From the NCBI GenBank assembly GCA_013298945.1, contig JAAFJR010000001.1, positions 682,001 to 746,000 of the forward strand: a stretch of DNA of 64,000 nt, given 5' to 3'. The notes below the pieces were generated by a model. That model was not told the origin of the DNA, did not search any database, and was given only the letters and a program-made list of their open reading frames with translations. A program made the translations under genes and the position numbers. The stretch's first letter is position 1. Every line of letters starts with the position of its first letter. Source of the stretch: Polaromonas sp. GTDB taxonomy: Bacteria > Pseudomonadota > Gammaproteobacteria > Burkholderiales > Burkholderiaceae_C. Of this stretch, positions 1 to 8,251 are shown one piece after another.

Positions 1-732
1 CACGACGAATCTGAGCTCCCAGCCGGCTCTACCGGGGATTAGGTGCACTAATTTAGAGCCTTTTTTCATCATTACCAGCGTATTTACTGCCTGAGCAGCT
101 ATTAATTTTGTAGTATTTTCGGTTTGCCGTAATGCTGTTAAATCTGCTTTTGTCACTTTGTACGCTGCGCAGGCGTCTTCTGGCAGGTAAAAGCGGCCAC
201 GTGGGATGTCTTGGCTCAGGTCTTGCCAAAAATTGATAAGTTGAAGGGCGGTGCAGATGTGGTCGCTGTAGCGCAGTGCCGCGTCGTCGGCGATGCCGTA
301 GAGGTGCAGCAGCAGGCGGCCTACGGGGTTGGCGGAGCGGGTGCAGTAGTCGTGCAATTCGGCCTCGGTTGCGTAGCCTGCGCCGTCGCGGGTTTTGCGG
401 ATGTCTTGCTCAAAGGCGCTGAGTAAATCTTCTAAGTGGTTGATGGGTATAGAGAATTTAGTGATTGCAGATGCTAGCGGCTTAAAAATATGCGGCCAGC
501 GGGATGATGTGGATTCGGTTTTGGCTGCCAACAGCAAGTCGCTGCGAAAGGCTGCCAAGTCGTCTAAACGCTGCTGCGGCGTGGCGTCGCCTTCGTCGGC
601 CAGATCGTCCGCCGTGCGCGCAAACCAGTAAATCGCGGTGATAGCAGTGCGCAAATGGGGTGGGCATAGCCAGCTGGCGACGGGAAAGTTCTCGTAATGG
701 GTGATTTCTTGGGCGGATTGCGGAGCGGACAT
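1..732 (-). CDS. hpnC: Squalene synthase HpnC, 5' part (gene runs off the left edge)
   Basis: This is a trans-isoprenyl diphosphate synthase of the squalene/phytoene synthase family. HpnC acts in hopanoid precursor synthesis together with HpnD and HpnE. The 244 visible codons begin MSAPQSAQEITHYENF and carry the HpnC-like N-terminus YENFPVASWLCP. The first Asp-rich motif is present as ARTADDLADEGD, and the second is NFWQDLSQDIPRGRFYLP. The ATG at 730-732 is used because homology starts right after it. The frame is open to base 1, so about 30-50 C-terminal residues are missing. A copy of the window's dispersed repeat lies in frame near residues 207-220 (peptide KLIAAQAVNTLVM), just before the conserved PGRAGWELR segment. 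The family call is firm; HpnC rather than HpnD rests on the N-terminal motif. Confidence 0.88.
   Translation of the reverse strand, partial: MSAPQSAQEITHYENFPVASWLCPPHLRTAITAIYWFARTADDLADEGDATPQQRLDDLAAFRSDLLLAAKTESTSSRWPHIFKPLASAITKFSIPINHLEDLLSAFEQDIRKTRDGAGYATEAELHDYCTRSANPVGRLLLHLYGIADDAALRYSDHICTALQLINFWQDLSQDIPRGRFYLPEDACAAYKVTKADLTALRQTENTTKLIAAQAVNTLVMMKKGSKLVHLIPGRAGWELRFVV
73..113 (-). repeat. Dispersed ~45-bp repeat, copy inside hpnC
   Basis: In gene orientation the copy reads TTAATAGCTGCTCAGGCAGT followed by AAATACGCTGGTA, close to the window-wide consensus. It is translated in frame as part of HpnC. Confidence 0.75.
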
Positions 733-825
733 AACGATAGTTTAATCAGGTTAAAATAGAAGGCTTACCAATTTTGAAATGCGGTTTGGAGCGATTCAAA
801 CGGCGATTGATGTGAGTTTTTCGAT

Positions 826-912
826 GCGCGGGTGGCGAAATTGGTAGACGCACCAGGTTTAGGTCCTGACGTCCGCAAGGATGTGGGGGTTCGAGTCCCC
901 CCCCGCGCACCA
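826..912 (+). tRNA. tRNA-Leu (anticodon UAG)
   Basis: The acceptor GCGCGGG pairs with CCCGCGC, followed by discriminator A and an encoded CCA. The D-arm (GGCGAAATTGGTAGACGC), a long variable arm and the TTCGAGTCC T-arm are typical of tRNA-Leu. The anticodon stem CCAGG/CCTGA frames a TTTAGGT loop with anticodon TAG. It lies 38 bases upstream of tig. Confidence 0.97.
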
Positions 913-950
913 TCGATAAACTGTTTTTTGACTTTATAAGTGAGACCGAC

Positions 951-2261
951 ATGGCTGTGACTGTTGAAACCCTAGAGAAATTAGAGCGCAAAATCGTTTT
1001 GTCGCTGCCAACCAGCGTGATTGCCAATGAAGTGGATGCACGCCTGAAAAAGCTGGCGAAAAGCGTCAAGATGAATGGTTTCCGCCCAGGCAAAGTGCCT
1101 ATGAATGTGGTGGCGCAGCAATATGGTTATTCTGTTCACTACGAAGTGATGAATGACAAAGTGGGCGAGGCTTTTGCCGTCGCTGCTAACGAGGCAAAAC
1201 TGCGCGTAGCCGGCCAACCTAAAATCACAGAAAACGAAGCTGGCGCTGAAGGCCAAATGACGTTTGACGCGGTGTTTGAAGTGTTCCCAGAAGTGAAAAT
1301 CGCTGATTTAAGCACCGCTGAAGTTGAAAAATACTCTGCTGAAGTAACAGATGCTGCGATTGACAAAACACTGGATATTTTGCGTAAACAACGCCGTACT
1401 TTTGCACAGCGCGCCATCGACGCACCTGCGCAAGACGGCGACCGCGCAACGGTTGACTTTGAAGGCAAGATCGACGGCGAAGTGTTCGCTGGCGGCAAGG
1501 CTGAGGCTTACCAATTCATCGTTGGCGATGGCCAGATGTTGAAAGAATTTGAAGAAGCCACACGTGGCATGAAGTCTGGCGAAAGCAAGACTTTCCCATT
1601 GGCTTTCCCAGCGGACTACCATGGCAAAGACGTGGCAGGCAAAACTGCAGACTTCATGCTCACCATCAAGAAGCTAGAAGCCGCGCATTTGCCAGAAGTG
1701 AACGATGCATTGGCAAAGTCACTCGGTATTGCAGATGCAACCGTGGCAGGTTTGCGTTCAGACATCAAGAAAAACCTTGAGCGTGAAGTCAAAGCACGTT
1801 TGCTGGCTAAAAACAAGCAATCCGTGATGGATGCTTTGGTTGCCAAGGCAGAGTTGGATTTGCCAAAAGCCAGCGTGAAAGCTGAGCTGGATCGCATGGT
1901 TGAAGGCGCACGTGCTGATTTGAAGCAGCGAGGCATCAAAGATTTCGACAAAATGCCTATTCCTGAAGATATTTTCCAGCCACAAGCAGAGCGCCGTGTG
2001 CGTTTGGGCTTGGTCGTCGCCGAGTTGGTGAAAGCCAACAGCTTGCACGCCAAGTCTGAGCAAGTGTCCAGTCACATTGAAGAACTCGCCGCTAGCTATG
2101 AAAAGCCGATGGACGTGATTCGTTGGTACGGTAGCGACAAAAACCGCATGGCTGAAGTTGAAGCCATTGTTATCGAAAACAATGTGACCAATTTTGTGTT
2201 GTCAAAAGCCAAAGTTACTGAAAAAGCAATCACATTTGATGATTTGATGGCGCAACAGTAA
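951..2261 (+). CDS. tig: Trigger factor, ribosome-associated chaperone and peptidyl-prolyl isomerase
   Basis: Trigger factor docks at the ribosomal exit tunnel and shields nascent chains; it also has FKBP-type prolyl isomerase activity. The 436-residue length is normal. The N-terminal ribosome-binding domain contains GFRPGKVPMNVV (family signature GFRxGKVP). The FKBP-type domain follows around residues 155-245, with DGDRATVDFEGKIDGE and a TFPLAFPADYHGKD segment. The helical C-terminal chaperone domain fills the rest. The ATG is the only start consistent with the family N-terminus. The order tig-clpP-clpX-lon is conserved across proteobacteria. A hairpin after the stop separates it from clpP, so clpP probably has its own promoter. 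Confidence 0.97.
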   Translation: MAVTVETLEKLERKIVLSLPTSVIANEVDARLKKLAKSVKMNGFRPGKVPMNVVAQQYGYSVHYEVMNDKVGEAFAVAANEAKLRVAGQPKITENEAGAEGQMTFDAVFEVFPEVKIADLSTAEVEKYSAEVTDAAIDKTLDILRKQRRTFAQRAIDAPAQDGDRATVDFEGKIDGEVFAGGKAEAYQFIVGDGQMLKEFEEATRGMKSGESKTFPLAFPADYHGKDVAGKTADFMLTIKKLEAAHLPEVNDALAKSLGIADATVAGLRSDIKKNLEREVKARLLAKNKQSVMDALVAKAELDLPKASVKAELDRMVEGARADLKQRGIKDFDKMPIPEDIFQPQAERRVRLGLVVAELVKANSLHAKSEQVSSHIEELAASYEKPMDVIRWYGSDKNRMAEVEAIVIENNVTNFVLSKAKVTEKAITFDDLMAQQ

Positions 2262-2295
2262 TTCACTGACATTAACTGATTCAGCTGTATAAACT

Positions 2296-2330
2296 GGGGC
2301 TTGTGTTTTCGGACGCAAGCCCCATGTCTT
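2296..2330 (+). terminator. Probable rho-independent terminator after tig
   Basis: The inverted repeat GGGGCTTG (2296-2303) and CAAGCCCC (2316-2323) forms an 8-bp GC-rich stem with a 12-base loop. It is followed by ATGTCTTTTCT, so the T-run is imperfect. Confidence 0.6.
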
Positions 2331-2418
2331 TTCTGTGACCATTCTTTTGGTACAGTCTGTCTGTTGTCAACCTGTTGTTAGCCATACCGTTAAGAACACA
2401 CTTTAACTTGGAGTCTCA

Positions 2419-3066
2419 ATGAGCAATATTTATTCGCAATTCGGTCATCAAATGGCTTCCTACACGCAAGAAATCCAAGGCTTAGGCATGGTACCCATGG
2501 TGATTGAGCAATCTGGCCGTGGCGAGCGCTCGTACGACATTTATTCACGTTTGCTCAAAGAGCGCGTGATTTTCTTGGTTGGGCCTGTGAACGACTACGT
2601 CGCCAATTTGGTGGTGGCGCAGCTATTGTTCCTTGAGAGCGAGAATCCAGACAAAGACATTTCTTTTTACATCAACTCCCCAGGCGGCTCGGTGTCTGCC
2701 GGCATGGCGATTTTTGACACCATGAACTTCATCAAACCTGAGGTGTCAACGCTGTGCACTGGTATGGCAGCCAGCATGGGCTCGTTTTTGTTGATGGCGG
2801 GTGCTAAAGGCAAACGCTTCTCTTTGCCAAACTCCAAAGTCATGATTCACCAGCCATCGGGTGGCAGCCAAGGCCAGGCGACTGAGATTGAAATTGCAGC
2901 GCGTGAAATTTTGAAAACACGTGCTCAATTGAACAAAATCTATTCAGAGCGTACAGGTCAAACGCTGGCAAAAATTGAGGCTGACATGGAGCGTGATTTT
3001 TATATGACAGCAGATGAAGCTAAAGACTATGGCTTGATTGATGCTGTGATTTCAAAACGACCGTAA
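2419..3066 (+). CDS. clpP: ATP-dependent Clp protease proteolytic subunit
   Basis: ClpP is the serine peptidase barrel that degrades substrates unfolded by ClpX or ClpA in the cytoplasm. The catalytic triad is visible as Ser119 (GMAASMGS), His144 (VMIHQPSGG) and Asp193 (MERDF). The IxF-binding and oligomerisation regions look standard, and the 215-residue length fits with a short propeptide. The ATG follows GGAG at a good distance; later methionines (M12, M24) would cut into the propeptide. clpX follows after about 100 bases, across a hairpin. Co-transcription with read-through into clpX is the usual arrangement. Confidence 0.97.
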   Translation: MSNIYSQFGHQMASYTQEIQGLGMVPMVIEQSGRGERSYDIYSRLLKERVIFLVGPVNDYVANLVVAQLLFLESENPDKDISFYINSPGGSVSAGMAIFDTMNFIKPEVSTLCTGMAASMGSFLLMAGAKGKRFSLPNSKVMIHQPSGGSQGQATEIEIAAREILKTRAQLNKIYSERTGQTLAKIEADMERDFYMTADEAKDYGLIDAVISKRP

Positions 3067-3103
3067 AAAGCCTATAAAAAGGCCTTTTATAGGCCTTTTT
3101 AGG
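3065..3103 (+). terminator. AT-rich hairpin between clpP and clpX
   Basis: AAAAAGCCTATAAAA is followed by AGGCC and then TTTTATAGGCCTTTTT, forming a long stem with one bulge and ending in a T-run. It begins at the clpP stop codon. It can act as a partial terminator or an mRNA processing or stability element between clpP and clpX. Confidence 0.65.
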
Positions 3104-3172
3104 GCTATTTCAGTACCTTTTTGGCATATCATCAAAGCAAGATTGCTTATTATTTGAAAAAGGTGCTTCTAT

Positions 3173-4444
3173 ATGGCCGAGAAAAAAGGCGCATCTGGCG
3201 AGAAAACGCTGTTTTGCTCGTTTTGTGGAAAAAGCCAGCACGAGGTTAAAAAACTGATTGCTGGACCGTCGGTGTTTGTGTGCGACGAGTGTATTGAGCT
3301 GTGCAACGAGATTATTCGAGACGAGCTGCCCGTTATCGCGGCTGACGAAGCGCGCAAAGCGCGGGGCGATTTGCCTACACCAGCTGAAATCAAAGCCAAT
3401 TTAGACAACTATGTGATTGGTCAAGACGTCGCCAAGCGCACGCTTGCTGTTGCCGTCTACAACCATTACAAACGTTTGCAACACAAAGACAAGTCTAAAA
3501 AAGACGATGTTGAGTTGGCTAAAAGCAATATTTTACTGATTGGACCTACGGGTTCTGGTAAAACATTTTTGGCACAAACCTTGGCACGCATGCTGGATGT
3601 ACCTTTTGTCATGGCTGATGCCACCACGTTGACGGAGGCTGGCTATGTGGGTGAAGACGTGGAGAACATCGTCTCTAAGTTGCTGCAAAGCTGCAATTAC
3701 GAAGTCGAGCGGGCGCAGCGCGGCATTGTTTACATTGACGAAATCGACAAAATTTCACGCAAGTCTGACAATCCATCTATCACGCGCGATGTTTCTGGTG
3801 AGGGTGTGCAGCAAGCTTTGCTTAAGTTGATTGAGGGCACAATGGCCAGCATTCCGCCGCAGGGTGGGCGCAAGCATCCAAACCAAGATTTCCTGCAGAT
3901 TGATACCACCAATATTTTGTTTATTTGCGGTGGCGCGTTTGCCGGTTTAGAAAAAGTCATCGAGAACCGTACTGAAGCTTCTGGCATTGGCTTCAGCGCC
4001 ATGGTGAAAAGCAAAGAAGTACGCAGCATCACCGAAGTATTCAACGAGGTGGAGCCAGAGGATTTGATCAAATTTGGCATCATTCCAGAGCTGATTGGTC
4101 GTATGCCCGTGATTGCTACTTTGGCAGAGCTGACGGAAGACGCGTTGATGCAAATCTTGACTGAGCCGAAAAACGCCTTGGTCAAGCAATACAGCAAATT
4201 GCTGGGTATGGAAGGTGTGGATTTAGAAATTCGTCCCTCTGCGCTCAAAGCCATCGCTCAAAAAGCCTTGAAGCGAAAAACAGGTGCGCGTGGTTTGCGC
4301 TCCATATTGGAATTAGCGCTGATAGACACCATGTACGAACTTCCTAACCAAACGAATGTCGAAAAAGTTGTCATAGATGAATCAACCATCGTTGAGAGCA
4401 AACCGCCATTGTTGGTTTACCGCGAAGCTGCCAAAAAGGCGTAA
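3173..4444 (+). CDS. clpX: ATP-dependent Clp protease ATP-binding subunit ClpX
   Basis: ClpX is the AAA+ unfoldase that recognises tagged substrates, such as ssrA peptides, and feeds them to ClpP. The N-terminal zinc-binding domain has Cys15, Cys18, Cys37 and Cys40 (CSFCGK and CDECIELC). Walker A is GPTGSGKT at about 124-131. Walker B is [10 protein letters not shown], and the pore and sensor region includes RGLRSILE near the C-terminus. The ClpP-contacting loop is present as a variant around IGFSA. The 423-residue length is standard. It sits between clpP and lon on the same strand. Confidence 0.97.
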   Translation: MAEKKGASGEKTLFCSFCGKSQHEVKKLIAGPSVFVCDECIELCNEIIRDELPVIAADEARKARGDLPTPAEIKANLDNYVIGQDVAKRTLAVAVYNHYKRLQHKDKSKKDDVELAKSNILLIGPTGSGKTFLAQTLARMLDVPFVMADATTLTEAGYVGEDVENIVSKLLQSCNYEVERAQRGIVYIDEIDKISRKSDNPSITRDVSGEGVQQALLKLIEGTMASIPPQGGRKHPNQDFLQIDTTNILFICGGAFAGLEKVIENRTEASGIGFSAMVKSKEVRSITEVFNEVEPEDLIKFGIIPELIGRMPVIATLAELTEDALMQILTEPKNALVKQYSKLLGMEGVDLEIRPSALKAIAQKALKRKTGARGLRSILELALIDTMYELPNQTNVEKVVIDESTIVESKPPLLVYREAAKKA

Positions 4445-4487
4445 AGCACGCATTAAATTGAACGTATTGAATTTTTAAAGGATATTG

Positions 4488-6938
4488 ATGTCCGCACCTA
4501 TCGCATTACCTGCTGAACCTTTAGATTTGCCTTTGCTACCATTGCGAGATGTGGTGGTATTTCCGCATATGGTGATTCCCCTATTTGTGGGGCGTCCCAA
4601 AAGTATCAAGGCGCTTGAACTGGCGATGGCTGCCGAGCGTCGCATTATGCTGGTGGCACAAAAGACAGCTGCCAAAGACGAGCCATCAGTGACAGATATG
4701 TTTGACGTCGGCTGCGTTTCGACAATTTTGCAAATGTTGAAGTTGCCAGACGGCACCGTCAAGGTGTTGGTTGAAGGCCAGCAACGAGCAACGGTGAACC
4801 GTGTGGATGATGCTGAATCACATTTCACGGCAAATATTACACCCATAGAAACGCAAGACCTTAAGTTGACCGCCAAGGGTGAGAAAACGCCTGACATTGA
4901 AGCGTTGCGCCGTGTGGTGATGCAGCAGTTTGACCAGTATGTTAAGTTGAACAAAAAAATCCCACCCGAGATTTTGAGCTCAATCTCTAGCATCGATGAC
5001 CCGGGTCGTTTGGCAGACACGATTGCCGCGCATCTGCCATTAAAGCTTGAAAACAAGCAAGTCATTCTGGATCTGTCTGACATCAAAGCGCGTTTAGAAA
5101 GCTTGTTCGAGCAAATTGAGCGTGAAGTCGATATTTTGAATGTTGATAAAAAAATCCGTGGCCGTGTGAAACGCCAGATGGAGAAAAACCAGCGCGATTT
5201 CTATTTGAACGAGCAGGTTAAAGCTATTCAAAAAGAATTGGGGGATGGCGAAGAGGGTGCAGACCTTGACGATCTAGGCAAAAAAATCAAAAACGCCAAG
5301 ATGAGTAAGGAAGCACTGAAAAAGGCCGAAGCTGAGCTCAAAAAACTCAAGCTGATGTCGCCGATGTCTGCTGAAGCAACGGTTGTACGCAATTACATTG
5401 ATGTATTGATTGGTTTGCCGTGGGCGAAGAAAACCAAAATCAAACATGATTTGCCGGAAGCAGAAAAAGTCTTAAATGCGGACCATTTCGGGCTAGACAA
5501 AGTCAAAGATCGAATTTTGGAATATTTGGCGGTTCAGCAGCGCGTTGATAAAGTCAAAGCACCGATTTTGTGTTTGGTCGGCCCTCCGGGGGTTGGCAAA
5601 ACGTCTTTGGGTCAATCAATTGCTAAGGCGACTGGGCGTAAATTTGTGCGCATGGCTTTAGGCGGCATGCGCGATGAGGCAGAAATTCGTGGCCATAGAC
5701 GCACCTACATAGGCGCTTTACCAGGGAAAGTGTTGTCGAATTTAAGCAAAGTTGGTGCGCGTAATCCACTGTTCTTGCTTGATGAAATTGACAAACTGGG
5801 TACGGAATACCGTGGCGATCCTTCAAGTGCTTTGCTTGAAGTGTTAGACCCAGAGCAAAATCACACATTTGCAGATCATTACGTAGAAGTGGATTTTGAT
5901 TTGAGTGATGTGATGTTTGTTGCAACATCTAACTCGATGAATATTCCTTCGGCTTTGTTGGATCGTATGGAAGTGATTCGTCTTGCTGGCTATACCGAAG
6001 ACGAAAAAACCAATATCGCTATCACTTATCTGCTGCCTAAACAAATGTCGAACAATGGCGTGAAGGCGAGTGAGTTGATTGTGCCGTTTGAGACTGTGCG
6101 CGATATTGTGCGCTATTACACCCGTGAAGCTGGTGTGCGTTCTCTGGAACGCGAGTTGTCTAAAATTTGTCGCAAGGTTGTTAAGGGCTTGCTGCTTAAA
6201 ACTTACAAGGCGCCAGTTACGGTAACGCCTGACAATCTGAATGAATATTTAGGCGTACGCAAATTTACTTACGGCCGCGCTGAAGAGCAAAACCAAATCG
6301 GTCAAGTGGTGGGTTTGGCTTGGACTGAAGTTGGCGGTGACTTGCTCACGATTGAAGCGGCCATCATGCCCGGTAAAGGCGTTATCACACGGACAGGCTC
6401 TTTGGGCGATGTGATGAAGGAATCAGTTGAAGCTGCTCGAACGGTAGTACGCAGCCGAGCGCATCGTTTGGGCATCAAAGTAGAGATGTTTGAGAAGCGC
6501 GATATCCACATTCATGTGCCTGATGGTGCGACACCTAAAGACGGCCCTAGTGCCGGTGCGGCGATGACAACAGCGTTTGTATCTGCGTTGACAGGCATTC
6601 CAGTGCGTGGTGATGTGGCGATGACAGGTGAGATTACTTTGCGTGGTGAAGTGACTGCCATTGGTGGCTTGAAAGAAAAACTGCTGGCTGCATTGCGTGG
6701 GGGTATTAAGACTGTTTTGATTCCAGAAGAAAACGCCAAGGACTTACAAGATATTCCCGAAAATGTGAAAAACGGTTTGGAAATCGTGCCTGTGCGTTGG
6801 ATCGATAAAGTGTTGGAATTGGCATTAGAACGCGCGCCAACGCCATTGCCTGATGTTGATCCAATCGTTGATGCGGTGACTGCGGCGGCTAGCTTGTCTG
6901 CCACTCAATCTGTTTCAACAGAATCTATCAAACATTAA
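4488..6938 (+). CDS. lon: ATP-dependent protease La (Lon)
   Basis: Lon is a soluble AAA+ serine protease that removes misfolded and short-lived regulatory proteins. The N-terminal LON domain starts at LPLLPLRDVVVFPHM. A coiled-coil linker precedes the AAA+ module with Walker A GPPGVGKTS and Walker B FLLDEIDKLG. The C-terminal peptidase domain has the Ser-Lys dyad Ser688 (DGPSAGAAM) and Lys731 (GGLKEKLLAA). The ATG six bases after AAAGGA is preferred to a TTG one codon earlier, giving 816 residues. It follows clpX by about 40 bases. Confidence 0.97.
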   Translation: MSAPIALPAEPLDLPLLPLRDVVVFPHMVIPLFVGRPKSIKALELAMAAERRIMLVAQKTAAKDEPSVTDMFDVGCVSTILQMLKLPDGTVKVLVEGQQRATVNRVDDAESHFTANITPIETQDLKLTAKGEKTPDIEALRRVVMQQFDQYVKLNKKIPPEILSSISSIDDPGRLADTIAAHLPLKLENKQVILDLSDIKARLESLFEQIEREVDILNVDKKIRGRVKRQMEKNQRDFYLNEQVKAIQKELGDGEEGADLDDLGKKIKNAKMSKEALKKAEAELKKLKLMSPMSAEATVVRNYIDVLIGLPWAKKTKIKHDLPEAEKVLNADHFGLDKVKDRILEYLAVQQRVDKVKAPILCLVGPPGVGKTSLGQSIAKATGRKFVRMALGGMRDEAEIRGHRRTYIGALPGKVLSNLSKVGARNPLFLLDEIDKLGTEYRGDPSSALLEVLDPEQNHTFADHYVEVDFDLSDVMFVATSNSMNIPSALLDRMEVIRLAGYTEDEKTNIAITYLLPKQMSNNGVKASELIVPFETVRDIVRYYTREAGVRSLERELSKICRKVVKGLLLKTYKAPVTVTPDNLNEYLGVRKFTYGRAEEQNQIGQVVGLAWTEVGGDLLTIEAAIMPGKGVITRTGSLGDVMKESVEAARTVVRSRAHRLGIKVEMFEKRDIHIHVPDGATPKDGPSAGAAMTTAFVSALTGIPVRGDVAMTGEITLRGEVTAIGGLKEKLLAALRGGIKTVLIPEENAKDLQDIPENVKNGLEIVPVRWIDKVLELALERAPTPLPDVDPIVDAVTAAASLSATQSVSTESIKH

Positions 6939-6971
6939 TTTGAAAATTTTAAAAAGACGAAAAAAATAGGC

Positions 6972-6977
6972 TATAAT
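6972..6977 (+). promoter_or_regulatory. -10 element for tRNA-Gly
   Basis: A perfect TATAAT lies 14 bases upstream of the mature tRNA-Gly 5' end, after the lon stop codon. No convincing -35 box is present at 16-18 bases. Confidence 0.5.
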
Positions 6978-6991
6978 TCGTCTATCGATAT

Positions 6992-7067
6992 GCGGGAATA
7001 GCTCAGTTGGTAGAGCGCAACCTTGCCAAGGTTGAGGTCGAGAGTTCGAGACTCTTTTCCCGCTCCA
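6992..7067 (+). tRNA. tRNA-Gly (anticodon GCC)
   Basis: The acceptor GCGGGAA pairs with TTCCCGC, with discriminator T and an encoded CCA. The anticodon loop TTGCCAA sits in a CAACC/GGTTG stem. The T-arm contains GTTCGAGAC. Confidence 0.97.
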
Positions 7068-7073
7068 ATTTTC

Positions 7074-7102
7074 AAAAAGGGAAGCTCAGGCTTCCCTTTT
7101 TT
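7074..7102 (+). terminator. Rho-independent terminator after tRNA-Gly
   Basis: AAAAGGGAAGC, loop TCAG, GCTTCCCTTTTTT: an 11-bp perfect stem running into a T-tract. It separates tRNA-Gly from the following tRNA pair. Confidence 0.9.
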
Positions 7103-7182
7103 GTATTAAATTAGCGTATTGATTAACGATACTTTCAATCTTTAGCTACTGCTAAAATATTGGCTCGTTAAGTGAAGTTTTT

Positions 7183-7256
7183 GGCGCAGTAACAAAGCGG
7201 TTATGTACCGGATTGCAAATCCGAGTAGGTCGGTTCGACTCCGGCCTGCGCCTCCA
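7183..7256 (+). tRNA. tRNA-Cys (anticodon GCA)
   Basis: The acceptor GGCGCAG pairs with CTGCGCC, followed by T and an encoded CCA. The anticodon stem CGGAT/ATCCG encloses TTGCAAA. A possible -10 (TAAAAT) lies about 25 bases upstream. Confidence 0.96.
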
Positions 7257-7292
7257 AATTGCTCGGCTATGTGTTTTATGCATAGTTTGACA

Positions 7293-7386
7293 GCCTCGAT
7301 GGTGGAATAGGTAGACACAGCGGACTTAAAATCCGCCGCTTTCGTTCATAGCGGGCGTGCCGGTTCGATTCCGGCTCGAGGCACCA
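7293..7386 (+). tRNA. tRNA-Leu (anticodon UAA)
   Basis: The acceptor GCCTCGA pairs with TCGAGGC, with discriminator A and CCA. The anticodon stem GCGGA/TCCGC holds loop CTTAAAA. The long variable arm is typical of tRNA-Leu. It lies 36 bases after tRNA-Cys and is probably co-transcribed with it. Confidence 0.97.
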
Positions 7387-7422
7387 AATCATGAAATTTT
7401 ATTTATTGCATTAAATATGGCT

Positions 7423-7470
7423 CTAGCCTGCGTATTTATTGCCTGAGTAGCTATTAATTGTGTAGCAATA
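7423..7470 (-). repeat. Dispersed ~45-bp repeat, intergenic copy
   Basis: A reverse-orientation copy containing CGTATTTATTGCCTGAGTAG and CTATTAATTGTGTAG, between tRNA-Leu and the next gene. Confidence 0.8.
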
Positions 7471-7569
7471 TTGAATTGCATTTAAGTATTCCACAACTTG
7501 GAATCCAAAGCAACATTTGACGGTAATTTGCGGTATCCTTGGATAACATTCAGCAGATTTGTTTTACTT

Positions 7570-8217
7570 ATGACCCGCTATAACGCCCCTTTTGAAATCC
7601 ATGTGCATGGCCAAGTTGCACTGCTGCCTAGCGTCAAATTTGAGCAAATTCAAGATGCTTTGAAGCCACTTTGGAGTTATGCGGGTGCTCGCTCATTGTC
7701 CGATGGGGCAAGTAGCTCGTATGAAGAAGAACCCGGTATCAAATTTGATGCAACTGAGCATCTTTTACAAATGTGCTGGACGGTACCAGGTGACGAAGAT
7801 TTTCGTCAGTCGCTTGACGAAATGTGCATGAATTTGAACGAGATTGCAGAAACCGGCGCTGCGATCGAGGTGACGTTTTACGATACCGAGTTTGACGATG
7901 AAGACAGAGATGAAGATCCTAGCGTTGAAGATGACTCTAGGGATGATTTCTTGATGCTGTTTGTAGGCCCCACGCCTGCAGCCATCATGCAAGTTCAGCG
8001 CGATTTATTGGTACAAGACGTAGTCAACCTCATGGAGCGTCATTTCGATGGTTCAGAGTTAGCTGGCGTTGTTGCAGAGGTTGATAAATTGTTCACCGAG
8101 CGATTTGATGCCTTGGTGAACTCTCTTGAGTTGGGTAAGCCACCTCGAGGCGGGGGCAGTGGTGGTGGCGGATCGGCGCATGGTGGCGGTGGCCGTCGTC
8201 CAAAACATTTGCACTGA
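7570..8217 (+). CDS. Conserved burkholderial protein of unknown function with a Gly-rich tail
   Basis: I do not recognise a function. The 215-residue protein begins MTRYNAPFEIHVHGQVALLP, a pattern I associate with an uncharacterised family in Comamonadaceae (possibly DUF6806, not certain). It is acidic in the middle (a DDEDRDEDPSVEDDSRDD stretch around 118-135) and ends in a low-complexity tail rich in Gly, Pro, Arg and His. There is no signal peptide or membrane segment, so it should be cytosolic. The ATG at 7570 is chosen over an in-frame TTG at 7498, because homology seems to begin at MTRYN and the extension overlaps repeat-flanking DNA. It lies 34 bases upstream of the MFS gene. Confidence 0.75.
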   Translation: MTRYNAPFEIHVHGQVALLPSVKFEQIQDALKPLWSYAGARSLSDGASSSYEEEPGIKFDATEHLLQMCWTVPGDEDFRQSLDEMCMNLNEIAETGAAIEVTFYDTEFDDEDRDEDPSVEDDSRDDFLMLFVGPTPAAIMQVQRDLLVQDVVNLMERHFDGSELAGVVAEVDKLFTERFDALVNSLELGKPPRGGGSGGGGSAHGGGGRRPKHLH

Positions 8218-8251
8218 AGCTCAGAAATAACTAACTTCAAATAATTCAACT

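Noticed and set aside
7498-7569. TTG start for the Gly-rich-tail protein.
   Set aside because: The added 24 residues have no family support and the ATG at 7570 matches the recalled family start.
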